A stretch of 64,000 bases of DNA from Symbiodinium sp. CCMP2592 (lineage: Eukaryota > Sar > Dinophyceae > Suessiales > Symbiodiniaceae), in contig CAJNDT010003424.1 of assembly GCA_905221615.1 (NCBI GenBank), forward strand, positions 577,001 through 641,000, written 5' to 3'. Made by a program: the position numbers and the translations under genes. Position 1 is the first letter of the stretch; every line of letters begins with the position of its first letter. Positions 33,288 to 43,734 of the stretch are shown here, in pieces. Below the pieces are notes generated by a model. The model worked only from the letters and a program-made list of their open reading frames with translations. It was not told the origin of the DNA and searched no databases.

Positions 33288-36010
33288 GCCTTTCGTGGCC
33301 TGCAGCTGCCGGTGATCAATGCGCTTATGTCCGGCGAAGATGTTTTTGCAGTGATGCCGACAGGTTCTGGGAAGTCCTTGTGCTACCAGCTCCCTGCCAT
33401 GGTCCGGGACGGCACGACGATCGTTGTGTCACCTTTACTGAGCTTAATGGAGGACCAGGTTTCGAGTTTGCAGAGCCGTGGCATTGCTGCAGCGCGACTT
33501 GGGAGTGATACTACCCAGGCTGCCACAAAGAAGGTTTTCCAAGATCTTGCCGGCGGCGAGGTACAGCTCTTGTACGTGTCGCCAGAAAGAATGGTGGCAG
33601 CAAGTGATAAAACACAAGCTTCCGGCAAATTGGGTTCAGCTTTGATGCAGCTGTATGACTCTGGGCGGATGGCACTGCTTGTCATAGACGAGGCACACTG
33701 TGTATCTCAGTGGGGGCTGGATTTTCGAAGCGACTATCGCAAGTTGTCGTTCATGAGGGCCAGGTTTCATGGCGTGCCCATGTTGGCAGTGACAGCCAGT
33801 GCAACTGCAGCAGTGGAGAAAGATGTGCTGAAGAGCTTGCGAATGCAAGAGGCCGTGTGTTTCCATGACACCTTCGACAGGGCCAATCTGTTCATGGAGG
33901 TGCGCCCCAAGCAGTCTGAGGAACGTACAATTCAAGAGCTGGTGGATCTGGTGTCGGCGCCGACATCTCCGACCCCGGCGTGTGGTGTGGTGTACGTCCT
34001 TGCTCGGCGAGAGGTCGACCGTGCGTCTTGCCAGCAAGGAGAGAGCAAGGGGAAGGAGAGAGGCAGAGCGGAGAGAGGGGACAGGAGCTTCCCCCAGGGT
34101 CTCCGCATCTGCTTCGAAAGAAAGAGCGTGTGATCTGAGGTTCACAAACGGGGAGTGTGGGCAGGGCGGTACTTCGCTGCGCTGTTTCTAGAATGGTGGC
34201 TACTGTTCTTTCTGTTGGTGTTGTTGCTGCTGCTGTCGTTGCTGGCTGTTGGTGCTGTCGTCGTCGTCGTTGTGGTCGTGGTCGTGGTTGGGGTGGCGGT
34301 GGCGATGGTTGTGGTTGTTGGTCGTTGTGGTCGTTGGGGTCGTTGTGGTCGTTGTTGTCGTCGTCTCGTTCTTGCTCGTGGTGGTGGTGGTGGCGTGGTG
34401 GTGGTGGTGGTGGTGGTGGTCATGCTTGTGGTCGGGGTGGTTGTTGTTGTCGTCGTCGTTGTTGTGGTTACTGTTGCTGTATAGTTGTTCCTGTTGCTGC
34501 TATCGTTGCTGCTGTTGTTGTTGCAGTTGCTGTTGCTCTTGCTGCTGCTGCTAATGTTAGTGTTGGTTGTGGTTGTGGTCGTAGTAGTAGTAGTAGTAGT
34601 AGTAGCAGCACCAGCAGCAGCAGTAGTTGTTGCTGCTGCCGCTGCTGGTTTTTGCAGTTTGTTGCTTTTTGTTGCTGTTGCTGCTGCTGGTGTTGGTGTT
34701 GGTGCTTGTGCTGGTGTTGGTTGTGGTTGTCGTAGTAGTAGTTGTTGTTGTAGTCGGTAGGCGGTGCATCTGCCGCCGCGCGGGGTGGTGCAATTCCTCT
34801 GCTGGCATGCGCTGAAACTCGAGTTTTGGCACTTTCATCACCGGACGTTGAACTTTGCTTTTGCTTTCGCATCGGTTTTTGCGGTGTTTTCTAGCAAAAA
34901 GTGACCCCGCCGGCGGGCTGCACTGTGCAAAAGCATGTTCAGCTCTGCATTTCGCCTCGTTTTTTTCGGTGTGTTCCTGTGTGTCGCATATCGCATCGGT
35001 TTTTGCAGTGTTTTTGCTGACTCTCGACTTTCTGCACATGCCGGCTTCGACTTGCATTTGTCTTTCAGCTCTGTGCGGAGCTTGGGGGGATGGGGTGCGG
35101 GTGATGACGTCCATGCGAACGCGGCTTGTGTCTTCTGTTTCTCTTGTTGTTTCCTATGTGTCGCATTTCGCATTGGGTTTTTACGGTTTTCTTTTGCCGA
35201 TTCTCGACTTTGTGTACAGGCCAGCTTAAACTTGCAATTTGTCTTTCAGCTCTGTGCGGGGGTGGGGGGGGGATGGGGGGTGGGGTGATGACGTCCATGC
35301 AAATGCGGCTTGTGTCTTCTGTTTCTTTGGTTGCGTTACTTCTCAAATGCTACCAGTTGCTCTGTCAACCCGTGCTTGCCGTTTCTTGTTGCTTCACTTT
35401 GGAAACGTCCACCATGCAAAAACCTCGAGTTTTCAAGCTTTCCAGACAAACGCTTCCCAAATGAGACTGAAAATCAACATAAACCGAAGACGAAAAGCAT
35501 GGTATTTGCGACACTTCCGCGAAAACCTCACCAAAAACACAAGACAAAGAACTATGGATATTTTAAACTCCGATACATCGTCTTGTTGACGAAAACCACG
35601 CAAAACTCTGGGTTTTCTTCTGTTTGACCAAAAATCCTCCCGAGCATAAACGACACACCCCGCGCGGTGGCAGACGCACCGCCTTCCTTGTTGTTGTTGT
35701 TGCAGTTGCAGTTGCAGTTGCTGCTGCTGCCGCTGCTGCTGGTGGTGTTGGTGCTGGTGCTGGTGCTGGCGCTGGTGTTGTTGGTGGTTGTGGTTGTGGT
35801 TGTAGTTGTAGTTGTTGTAGTTGTTGTTGCTGCGTTTTTTTGCTGCTGTGTCTTGCTGTTTGTTGCTTGTTGTCTGTTGTTGCTTGCTGCTGTTTGTCGT
35901 TGTTTGTTGTTATTTATGTTTGTTGTTGTTGTTGCCATTGTTGCTGTTGTTGTAGCTGTTGCTGTTACTATTGCTGCTGCTGCTGTTGCTGCTGCTGCTG
36001 TTGCTGCTGT

Positions 36011-36043
<33 letters not shown>

Positions 36044-38192
36044 CGATGCTCCTGCCTGTCTGTTGTCGAACGTCCGTCGTCGGTTGCAGTCGTTCCTTGT
36101 TTGTCCGGCTGTTTGTTTCTCAACTGCACAGGTCTGTGTTGGAATGAAACCGTAAAGAAAAACCGTCCCGGCAGTTTTCTCCAGGGCGGTTGGCCGCTTA
36201 CTTGTGACTTCTACTATGTTTCACTTGTGACTTCTCAAGCCGTGCCGGAGAGGCGGCTCACTTGTGACATTTATTTTGGCTCACTTGTGACTTCTCTGAC
36301 ACACGAATTTGCAGAACGTCTCGGCAACAGTGCTTCTAATCACTTGTGCCTTCTCGGCCTTGTGGCTTCTCTGGCAGAAGACTTTGCAACCCCTGCCACT
36401 TGTGATGCCGGTTCTTCGTATACTGTACCCCCTCACTTGGCGATCCGGCTCAACTTAAGCACGCCCCCTCATTTGGCGATGTTTTGGTCCAAGATATCTT
36501 AACCACGTCCCCTCAATTTGACGATGCAGCGCGCCCCCTCATTTGGTGATTCCGGTTCAACATATATTTGGCGATTCCGGTTCATCATAAATATGAAACT
36601 GCAGGCCCGCTCATTTGGCAATTTGGCGATGCTACAAAATAATCTACCTTGAACACGCCCCCTCGTTTGGCGATTCCGTGAAACACGCCCTCGTTTGGCG
36701 ATTGCGGTTCCCCAGATTCTTAAACGCGCCATAACGCGCCCCCATGCGCCCCCTCATTTGGCGATTCCGGTTCAACATCTATCTGAAACACGCCCCTCGT
36801 TTGGCGATTTCGGTTCCCAATATTCTCAAACGTGCCCCTTCATTTGGTGATGTTACTTCATCATCTATCTGAAACACGCCCGCTGATTTGGCGATTGCGG
36901 CCTATCGTATAATATCTTAAACACGCGCCCTCATTTGGCGACTCCGGTTCAACATCTATCTTGAACACGCCCCTCTCGTCTGGCGATTCTCATATTGTTA
37001 AACGCGCCCCCTCCTTTGTCAATTCCGGTTCAACATCCTTTTTATACACATCCCCTCGTTTGGCGATGCTACTTCATGATCTATTCTAAACAGGTGGGTG
37101 ACAAAAACGCCCCCTCATTTGGCGATTCCGGCCTATCGTATATCCTAAACATGCCCCCTCATTTGGCGATGCCGGTTCAAGATATGTCTTAAACGTGCCC
37201 CCTCATTCCTCATTTGGCGATGCCGGTTCCCCGCATATTTCAATCACCCCTCCCCATTTGGTGGTTCCGCTTCATCATGTCTCTTAAACACGTCCCCTCA
37301 TTTGGCGCTTCGGGTTCCCTATGTTCTTAAACAGGCCCCCTTATTTGGTATTTTTCGGTGCTACTTCATCATCTATCTTAAACACGCCCCCTCATTTGGC
37401 GATTCTGGTTCAACATCCATCTGGCCAAAGCGGCTCGCAGTGAGAAGTCACAAGCGAGACAAAATAGAAATCACAAGTAAGACAAAACAGAAGTCACAAG
37501 TGACCCCTCTACCTTGCACTCTCAACATGAGGGCAAGCTGCCGTGCCCTAATGTCCGCAGAAGATGAGGATCGAGCACTTGGCATCTTTGTATAGTTCCA
37601 TGGACGGCCGAGGTGTGCCAGACCTTATGCGAACTTGGAGTTCCTTCGTGTCCGTACCACGCTGGGCTGCCAGCTGGAGTTCGCCGCGAGTCGTTTACGA
37701 AATGGATGCATGGGGAGTGCCAGCTCATCGTTGCAACTGTGGCCTTTGGAATGGGCATTGACAAGCGGGACGTCAGGTTTGTATTCCACATCGATATGCC
37801 CTCATCTATTGAAAAGTATCATCAGGAGATCGGCCGTGCGGGAAGGGACGGTCGGCCTTGCCGGTGCATTCTCTGGTTCTCGAGAGCCGATGTTGCTTCG
37901 ACTTCGCAGTGCCGCCAACTTTTTCAAATTCTTGATTCTCTGGGCCTTTGGCTGCCAAGTAAACCCGCAATGCCTGGAGTACCCTGCAATGCTAGCTTTC
38001 CATGTCCAGGTTAAGCGGAACAAGGAGATGTCGCAAAAGCAGTACGAAGTCAAGAGATGTGAAGATGCCGGCAAGTTCTTCGGCGATGAAATCTGCAGAC
38101 ATGCTGGGCTGCTGAAACACTTCGGCGAGAAGCCTTCCTTTCAGAACTGTGGAGCCTGTGCAGCTTGCCTAGACCTACCTCCGCCTGTCTAG
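33288..38192 (+). CDS. RecQ-family DNA helicase (core and zinc-binding domain)
   Basis: RecQ helicases unwind forked and recombination DNA 3'-5' using ATP. Exon 33288-34022 holds motif 0 (FRGLQ..VI), motif I VMPTGSGKSLCYQLPA, Ia VVSPLLSLMEDQV, II DEAHCVSQWG with the RecQ aromatic loop (LDFRSDY), and III AVTASATAA. Exon 37613-37891 holds YHAGL, motif V VATVAFGMGIDKRDVRFVFH, and VI QEIGRAGRDGRP. Exon 38010-38192 holds the RecQ zinc site, C-x17-C-x2-C-x2-C, around LLKHFGEKPSFQNCGACAAC, which is nearly the E. coli spacing. Introns are 34023-37612 (3590 bp, GC donor GCGTCT) and 37892-38009 (118 bp, GT). Both are phase 0, and the joined sequence keeps the expected RecQ length. TAG at 38190-38192 may be a stop or lie in an intron. 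Confidence 0.9.
34200..34780. repeat. GTT/GTG/CTG triplet block in RecQ intron
   Basis: A mixed trinucleotide tract (TTG, GTG, GTC, CTG units, with a pure AGT patch near 34580-34605) sits in the large RecQ intron. It gives only low-complexity frames. Confidence 0.9.
34960..35330. repeat. two tandem copies of a ~180-bp unit in RecQ intron
   Basis: CTTTCAGCTCTGTGCGG occurs at about 35060 and 35240. GATGACGTCCATGC at about 35103 recurs at 35287, each followed by a GCGGCTTGTGTCTTCTGTTT match. CGCAT..CGCAT.GG.TTTT at about 34987 recurs at 35162. A partial third copy precedes at about 34855. Unit length is about 175-184 bp with clear divergence. Confidence 0.75.
35690..36060. repeat. second TTG/CTG triplet block in RecQ intron
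   Basis: TTGTTGTTGTTGCAGTTGCA-type sequence grades into CTG/TTG runs by 36000. The CCGCGCGG..GGCAGACGCACCGCC-like start (35660-35690) resembles, in reverse, the end of the first block near 34755-34790 (GGCGGTGCATCTGCCGCCGC). The two triplet tracts therefore face each other as a large inverted pair. Confidence 0.8.
36198..37505. mobile_element. fold-back-like element: CCCCTCATTTGGCGAT array with inverted flanks
   Basis: About 22 copies of a unit containing CCCCTCATTTGGCGAT and often CCGGTTCAACAT run from about 36430 to 37420, spaced 25-60 bp (mean about 45). The left flank has about six CACTTGTGACTTCT motifs (36201-36412). The right flank has three in the opposite sense (AGAAGTCACAAG near 37444, 37466, 37490). 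Array plus opposed flanks resembles a fold-back or satellite-bearing non-autonomous element. No transposase is present. It sits wholly within the RecQ intron. Confidence 0.55.
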
Positions 38193-39171
38193 ATGCCTGC
38201 AAGACTCGAACGTGCCTGCCCAGGATGTTTGCTGCCGCCAGCGGCTCGGGTTGGCAGCTCACGGCCAAGCTCCGCAACGCCGCTTGACCTCGTGGCTTGC
38301 TCTTTGCTTTGACCGCCAAGAGGCCACGTTTGCCTGCATCTCCAAGAATGCTTATATTCGAGGTGATGTCTCCTCAGAGTGTCAAAAGTTGTTGCAGCTG
38401 GCGGAGAGCCTGCTGAAGAATGGAGTTGCTCAGCCGCAGCATATCCGTTGAGGTTGCGGTGTTGCCATGTCCCTATTCCAACCATACATCTGGCATTGCG
38501 AGCAGGTCACTGCAGCCAAGCTTCGCGATGCAGCCCGGAAACGCAAGGTCGATGGCACGAAGGTGCCTCCTTGAAGTGTCACAGCATGTCTTGCCTTCCT
38601 GCAGCTGCTGCTCTGTGCTTGCGACAGAGGGAGACGGAGCCATGCGGGGCTAAATGGGGCCGAGCAGTTAAACCCAAAGCAGGGCCAATGCAGAAGAGAC
38701 CTCTCCTCCACACATTCTCGAAGTAGGCGCTTGGATCAAGACCTTTCGGGGTCCCATACCCGTGGCAAGGACGTAACGAAAAGGGTGTAAATCTGTATGT
38801 ACGTCTAAGGTACAGCACCGGCAAGCCCCCAAAGCCCTCAAGCATCCGCTTTGGGGCTGGCAGTCTTCAGGCGTTTTCAGCAGCTGTTGCGGCTTCCGAG
38901 CATGCAGCTGCATTGAAGGCAAGTTCTTCCTCGGTCATGTTTGAGGATGTCATGCATTTTGCGTTTCGATCTATGTAAGCTTGTGATGCCCATGTTCAAC
39001 TGGAAGCTGCCCGGGCGAGAAGCGCATGTGACGTCGCTGGCGAGTGGTCTAGTCTAGTCATTGCCAACCCTTGCGGCTTGCGGCTTGAGGGTATGCACGA
39101 AGCGCACAGCAGAAGCCATAGGAATGACATGCCTGAAGCCGATTACAGTGCGATCGCGTGCATTGACGCAG
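38193..39171 (+). CDS. candidate exons between RecQ zinc domain and C-terminal exons
   Basis: Frames such as MFAAASGSGWQLTAKLRNAA (after CCCAG near 38222), ECQKLLQLAESLLKNGVAQP (after CTCAG near 38377) and AFSAAVAASEHAAALKASSS (near 38870) look exon-like. I could not join them in phase. They may encode the region that follows RecQ-Ct in this protein. Confidence 0.3.
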
Positions 39172-39618
39172 GACTTCAGCCTGCTACCCAGCAACTCGTT
39201 TGTGCGACGGATGCTCTCCACCGTCTGCCGTGCGTCACCGTGCGGCATCTTGCACTCTGTCGAAAGGCCACAGCCAGGTCGAGGAGATGATCAGTAAGCT
39301 CTTGCAGAACAAGGCCCAGCATAGCATAGCCAGGCAGTGCACTAGTACACAAATACACTCGCTGCCACAGGTGCTGACGGAGTACAAGGAGAAGATGTTT
39401 GGCAAAGGAAAGGGGAAGTTCAAGGTGGATGTGCCTGTCTTGCACTGTCCTGCCATCCTGGACCAAAGCATACAGCATCGGTCTTGAACAGAAGACCTGA
39501 GAAGAGATGACGTGTTCAGGTCCTCAGGCTGAAGCTGGGCCCCAACGCAGCAGTCCGGCGGCAGAAGAGATTCATGCAGGGAAGGTCGTGGTTCGATCAG
39601 ATGCGAGCACTGGCATGA
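39172..39618 (+). CDS. four phase-0 exons, C-terminus of a gene (RecQ or neighbour)
   Basis: Exons 39172-39231 (DFSLLPSNSFVRRMLSTVCR), 39278-39313 (VEEMISKLLQNK), 39371-39424 (VLTEYKEKMFGKGKGKFK) and 39520-39618 (VLRLKLGPNAAVRRQKRFMQ, then GRSWFDQMRALA and TGA) join without any frame change. Donors are GC (GCGTCA), GC (GCCCAG) and GT (GTGGAT). Every acceptor is CAG|G. Introns are 46, 57 and 95 bp. The product end is helical and strongly basic. It lies 1 kb after the RecQ zinc domain on the same strand, so it is probably the RecQ C-terminus, but no known domain proves it. Confidence 0.55.
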
Positions 39619-39862
39619 CAGTAAGGAGAAGCTGCGGCAGGGAACTCTCAAAGTGCGGCGAGACTGCAACGATGAGAAAGTTGCGGATCACACTTTTTGA
39701 GCGACGACGGCCAGACTCCAGACGTGCCGTTCCTTCAAACATTATGCACAGGCACCTGCCTCTGCCGGGTGGCTCTGATGCAAGCACAATCCGAGTGGAG
39801 GCGCCAGCAGTTCTGCAATGGCGTGCCGGGATGCTTGAAATCAGTTGTGTTACTACATGCAG

Positions 39863-40143
39863 GAATCGGAGCCCTTACTACCTCCAGGCGCGGTGGAAGC
39901 ACAAGCAGAAGCAGAGCATGTTGAGGACGCTGTGGGGCCAGATTGTGATGTAGTTGAGAGTTGCATGACGGTTGCCGAAGGACGTCCCAATGCAGCCTCC
40001 GCAGAAACGTCGGTTGAGGAGGATAACTCAGGACTGTCACACACTGCCGTGCGCGTGGTTCCAGCTGCGCCCCAGCTTGATTTCGAGAGCTCGAGGGAAG
40101 CCCAGACACACGTCTGGATCGCTGTCCCATCCCCAAATGATTG
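39863..40143 (+). CDS. acidic exon, unknown protein
   Basis: An exon of 94 codons lies between CATGCAG|G (AG 39861-39862) and a consensus donor GTAGGT at 40144. It is rich in Glu, Ala and Val: ESEPLLPPGAVEAQAEAEHV, then EDAVGPDCDVVESCMTVAEG and later VVPAAPQLDFESSREAQTHV. It is probably a disordered acidic region. If the donor is not used the frame ends TGG TAG at 40147. Confidence 0.5.
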
Positions 40144-41311
40144 GTAGGTGATGTCGAGTCCCGTCGCGGAATAGAGCCCCAACAAAGGCATTTGCCAGCT
40201 CGTCAGAGGTGCATTTGTGCGTGCGTTTAGCACTTCTTCCCTCCCATGACCGCCATTGGCCGCCGCCGAAGCCCGAACCCTAGGTTGGGCAAACTCTCAC
40301 GTTCCGTCAGGTCAGCTTGTCCAGATCATTGCTCGAGAAGAAGAAGCAAACTCTTTGCAAAGCACTGGGTCATATGAGCAATGGGCGAATGGGCTGGAGA
40401 ATAAAGAGGAGCAAACCAGGGCCGGAGATTTTAAGAACGAGGAGGGGTTAGGAGCAAACCGCCACAAGGATCAGAGATTGTGAGAAGAAGGAGCAGACGC
40501 CTCGAGAGGATTTGGGTCGATTGCGGGGAGCATTGTTTCCTGGCATTAGTTCCAACCTTAGTCACGGCCGGGGACCGCGCACGACGCCAACCCACTCAGC
40601 AGGCTCCGAAAGAGCATTTGTCTGGTTTTGAAAATGCATTCGGGAGTATTTTGCGTGTCCTATTCGTTCATGGAAGCAAGTTTCCGTTGGTCATCATCAG
40701 CAAGCCGTGTGTCAGCTATGGGGTTCGAGGCCATGTAGACTCGCGTGCCGCGGTTCCCAGGTCGACCCCTGAACCACTCAGCCAAACTGACATCTGCTCT
40801 GCGCCCGGGCAAACTCACATCTGCTTTGCGCCAATTGCTCCTAGCCGCCGAAGCAAAGCTGTCGAGCTTGAGTGGATGGAGCCGCGGAAAGTGACTCTTC
40901 TCGTAGAGGACTTGGCATGCCGCGCAGGTTGGACTAGTTTGGTAGTGGAAGTCTTGCAGAGTTCCTGCTGCCGACGTTCTCGACATGTATAGTGAACTTT
41001 AGTCTTTAGTGGCTCATGCAAAGTTGGAGGTTGCGGAGTCTAAAAACGATGAGGACTTTACCACGAGTCCTGATTGCTGTCATCCACGAGCCTAAGCTCC
41101 AAGTGACTGAGTGGCTTCGGATCTCCTGCTTCGGGCGGTGGAGACCGGGGTCTCCAAAGAGCGCTTCGCAGGAAGCGGAGGCCTCGCTGCCTTCTGCCGA
41201 CGCTCCCTGCGAGGCCCTGGAGGCCGTGGCCTAGGGGTGTTTTTGAGGATCCAAGGTGGTCTTGCGAGAGGCTTTTTATTGAAACTTACCCTTTTTCGAA
41301 TCTGCTTCTGA
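40144..41311. other. no clear gene
   Basis: Only weak plus frames were seen. AEASLPSADAPCEALEAVA ends near 41234 and may be an exon. Confidence 0.35.
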
Positions 41312-41403
41312 GGTCCCGCCTCTGCCGGTGTCGCCGCCCAAGAGACGGAGGCTAACGTCATCCAAAGCCAAAGCAGTGGACAAAGCAGCTGCGAGGAAGG
41401 ACA
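41312..41403 (+). CDS. basic exon with nuclear-localisation-like cluster
   Basis: It lies between CTGAG|G and donor GTTTGG (GACAG|GT). It encodes VPPLPVSPPKRRRLTSSKAK then AVDKAAARKDR. PPKRRRL is a classic nuclear-localisation pattern. Gene partners unknown. Confidence 0.4.
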
Positions 41404-42005
41404 GGTTTGGGGGATCCGTGGCCAGTTTCGTACTTATTGAACTCTTCTCGGAAAGCTACTCTGCAAGGCGAAGAAGAAGAGACAGAGGGAGAGAGAGCGA
41501 GAGAGAGAGAGAGAGAGAGCGAGTTAAGGACTGCTCCCGCCCCAATCCCCAAGCAAGAGCGAGAACAAAAACAACGAGGCACCGTGTCCTCTGCAACCCA
41601 TCGGAGGGAGGGAGAGTTAGACCTGCGCCTTCTTCGAGGAGACCTCTCCTCTGGCAGCTTCCCGGCGGTCCTTGCGAGCGGCGAAGGTGTTTTCTTTCGG
41701 AAGCGATGGCAAGGCAATGCCTCTGAATCTCGCAGCGGCAGGCTCGCCTCTTCTCGCGTGCAGACGACCCGATCGAGGAGGAAGAGGAGGAGACCGGAGC
41801 TGCTGCCTTGACGGTCCCGCACCCCTCTCGGCTTCGTGATTCCAGGAAGCCGTGACACCTGGAATGCCGTGGCCTCCAGATGTGCCAGACAGCTTGGGGC
41901 TCAGCTTCCGGACGGGGTGATTACGAGATGTGAAATGGGCCACGCATTCTGAGGCAGCGGCGATGAACTCGTCTGGGTAGGTGGTGGTGAGGCGATGGGG
42001 CGGTC

Positions 42006-42320
42006 TTGCAGCTTTTCGCCATGAGATTCTGTATGACTGTCGAATGGAGGAGCTTCAAACAGCGCCAAGTCCAAGCCCGAACCCCGATGAATGTTCGGGC
42101 TCTCTTCACGAATTCTGCAGCCTCTTGCTGCTTGCACCAAGGTCGCAAGCGTCGCGAGCAACGCCATGAGGCGGCCTGGCTGGATTTCACGGCCGATGTG
42201 CGTATCGCAGACGTCACAGCTTTGGTGCCAGAATGTGCCAGTAGTTCATTGCGTTGGGCGCGGCGCGAGACTTTCTTGGTTTTCTTGTGGAGAGACGAAA
42301 TGCGTGTCCACACCATGTAG
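42006..42320 (+). CDS. possible exon, unknown protein
   Basis: The 104-codon plus frame includes HEAAWLDFTADVRIADVTAL and ETFLVFLWRDEMRVHTM before TAG. The opposite strand is also open for 244 codons, partly because of the proline-coding repeat next to it. I favour the plus frame weakly; the sequence may be part of a repeat family. Confidence 0.2.
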   Translation: MQLFAMRFCMTVEWRSFKQRQVQARTPMNVRALFTNSAASCCLHQGRKRREQRHEAAWLDFTADVRIADVTALVPECASSSLRWARRETFLVFLWRDEMRVHTM

Positions 42321-42384
42321 CAGGCTACGTCGTAGATTTTCTCTTTGATGCGATTTTTATCTCTTAGACGTAACCTTGTCCTAC

Positions 42385-42600
42385 TTACCCCCCTACCCCA
42401 CCAGCCTACCCCACCTACCCCACCTACCCCACCTACCCGACCTACCCCACCTACCCCGCCTACCCCGCCTACTACCCCGCCTACTACTACTACCCCGCCT
42501 ACTACCCCGCCTACAACCCCGCCTACCACCCCGCCTACTACCCCGCCTACCCCGCCTACCGCCACTGCCCCACCTACCCCACCCGCCGGGCCTACTCCCA
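42385..42600. repeat. CCTACCCC/CCTACTACCCCG microsatellite
   Basis: About 215 bp of CCACCTACCCC, shading into CCGCCTACTACCCCG units. The frames are pure Pro-Thr or Gly-Arg/Val and not genes. Confidence 0.9.
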
Positions 42601-42607
42601 ATACCCA

Positions 42608-43020
42608 CAAGACGAAAACGCTAAGGGGTGAATCCAGCGAGAACCCATTACCCAAGACGAAAACCTTAAGGATTGAACTACAGAAGACGAAAACCCTACA
42701 ACGTGAACCCAGCGGGAACCCTTGACCGAAGACGAAAAGCCAAGGAGTGAATCCAGCAAGAACCTTTTGTTCAAGACGAGAACCCTACGGAGTGAAGCCA
42801 GCAGGAACCTTGGACCGAAAACGACAACCCTAACGAAATCCCTAAGGAATGAATCCAGCCAGAACCTTTTACCCAAGACGAAAAACCCTAAGGAGAGAAT
42901 CCAGCGAGAACGTCTTGCCCAACACGAAGATCCTAAAGAGTGAATCCTCTGTGGAGCGAGTGTGAGCGTCGAAAGAGTGAATCCAGCGAGAACCCTTCAC
43001 CCAAGACGAAAACCCTAAAT
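42608..43020. repeat. ~57-bp minisatellite
   Basis: At least seven imperfect units of the form AAGACGAAAACCCTAAGG, then A(G)TGAATCCAGC and GAGAACCCTT..CCC. It starts at 42611 and ends at about 43018. CCCTAA within each unit echoes the telomere repeat, so the unit may derive from it. Confidence 0.8.
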
Positions 43021-43329
43021 GAACACTGTGTGACGCTTTTGGCTTGGTGCTAAATACGGCACAAGAATTGTGGTTTGGTGCTAAACACGCCAGAGAAAGG
43101 CAATGCACCAGAAAAGATAGTACCTTGGTGAGAAAGACACCCCAAAAAGCTACAACGAAGATGCCTGTTTTGCAACCCTCTGCAGAGATTTGTTGTTGTT
43201 TTTGGAGCAGAAAAAGTCACAACTCAGTCATTTTGCTGAAAAAGCTGGAAAGTTACGTCTTCATTTGCACCATCTTTGCTTGCTTCCTGTCCTGGGGTCT
43301 GGCACGGGAAGCAATCGCCGGCAAAGCCG

Positions 43330-43660
43330 TGCCACCCACTCACCCACTCACCCACTCACCCACTCACCCACTCACCCACTCACCCACTCACCCACTCACC
43401 CACTCACCCACTCACCCACTCACCCACTCACCCACTCACCCACTCACCCACTCACCCACCCACCCACCCACCCACACCCACCCACACCCCAGAACCCCCC
43501 TCCCCCCTCCTTACCGACCTACCGACCGACTCACTGACTGTCGGACCACCGACCGACCGACGCTCGACCGACCGACCCACCGACCCACCGACCCACCGAC
43601 CCACCGACCCACCGACCCACCGACCCACCGACCCACCGACCTACCTACCTACCTACCTAC
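43330..43660. repeat. CCCACTCA then CCGACCCA octamer tracts
   Basis: About 15 perfect copies of CCCACTCA (43333-43457) are followed by CCCA, then a second tract of about 10 CCGACCCA units (about 43560-43640) and CTAC units. It interrupts an older copy of the 573-bp repeat family. Confidence 0.95.
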
Positions 43661-43734
43661 ACACACACAGAGACAGAGCCTCCATCCTAAGGCAAGAAAT
43701 GAGGCAAGAACCCTTTCAGAATATCGTTGCAAGT

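Noticed and set aside
34142..36502. Long Val/Leu/Cys and Thr/Gln frames in the RecQ intron
   Set aside because: Triplet microsatellite translation, inside a well-supported intron.
41921..42655. 244-codon minus-strand frame
   Set aside because: Its first third is a Gly/Val run from the CCTACCCC repeat, and the rest has no family pattern.
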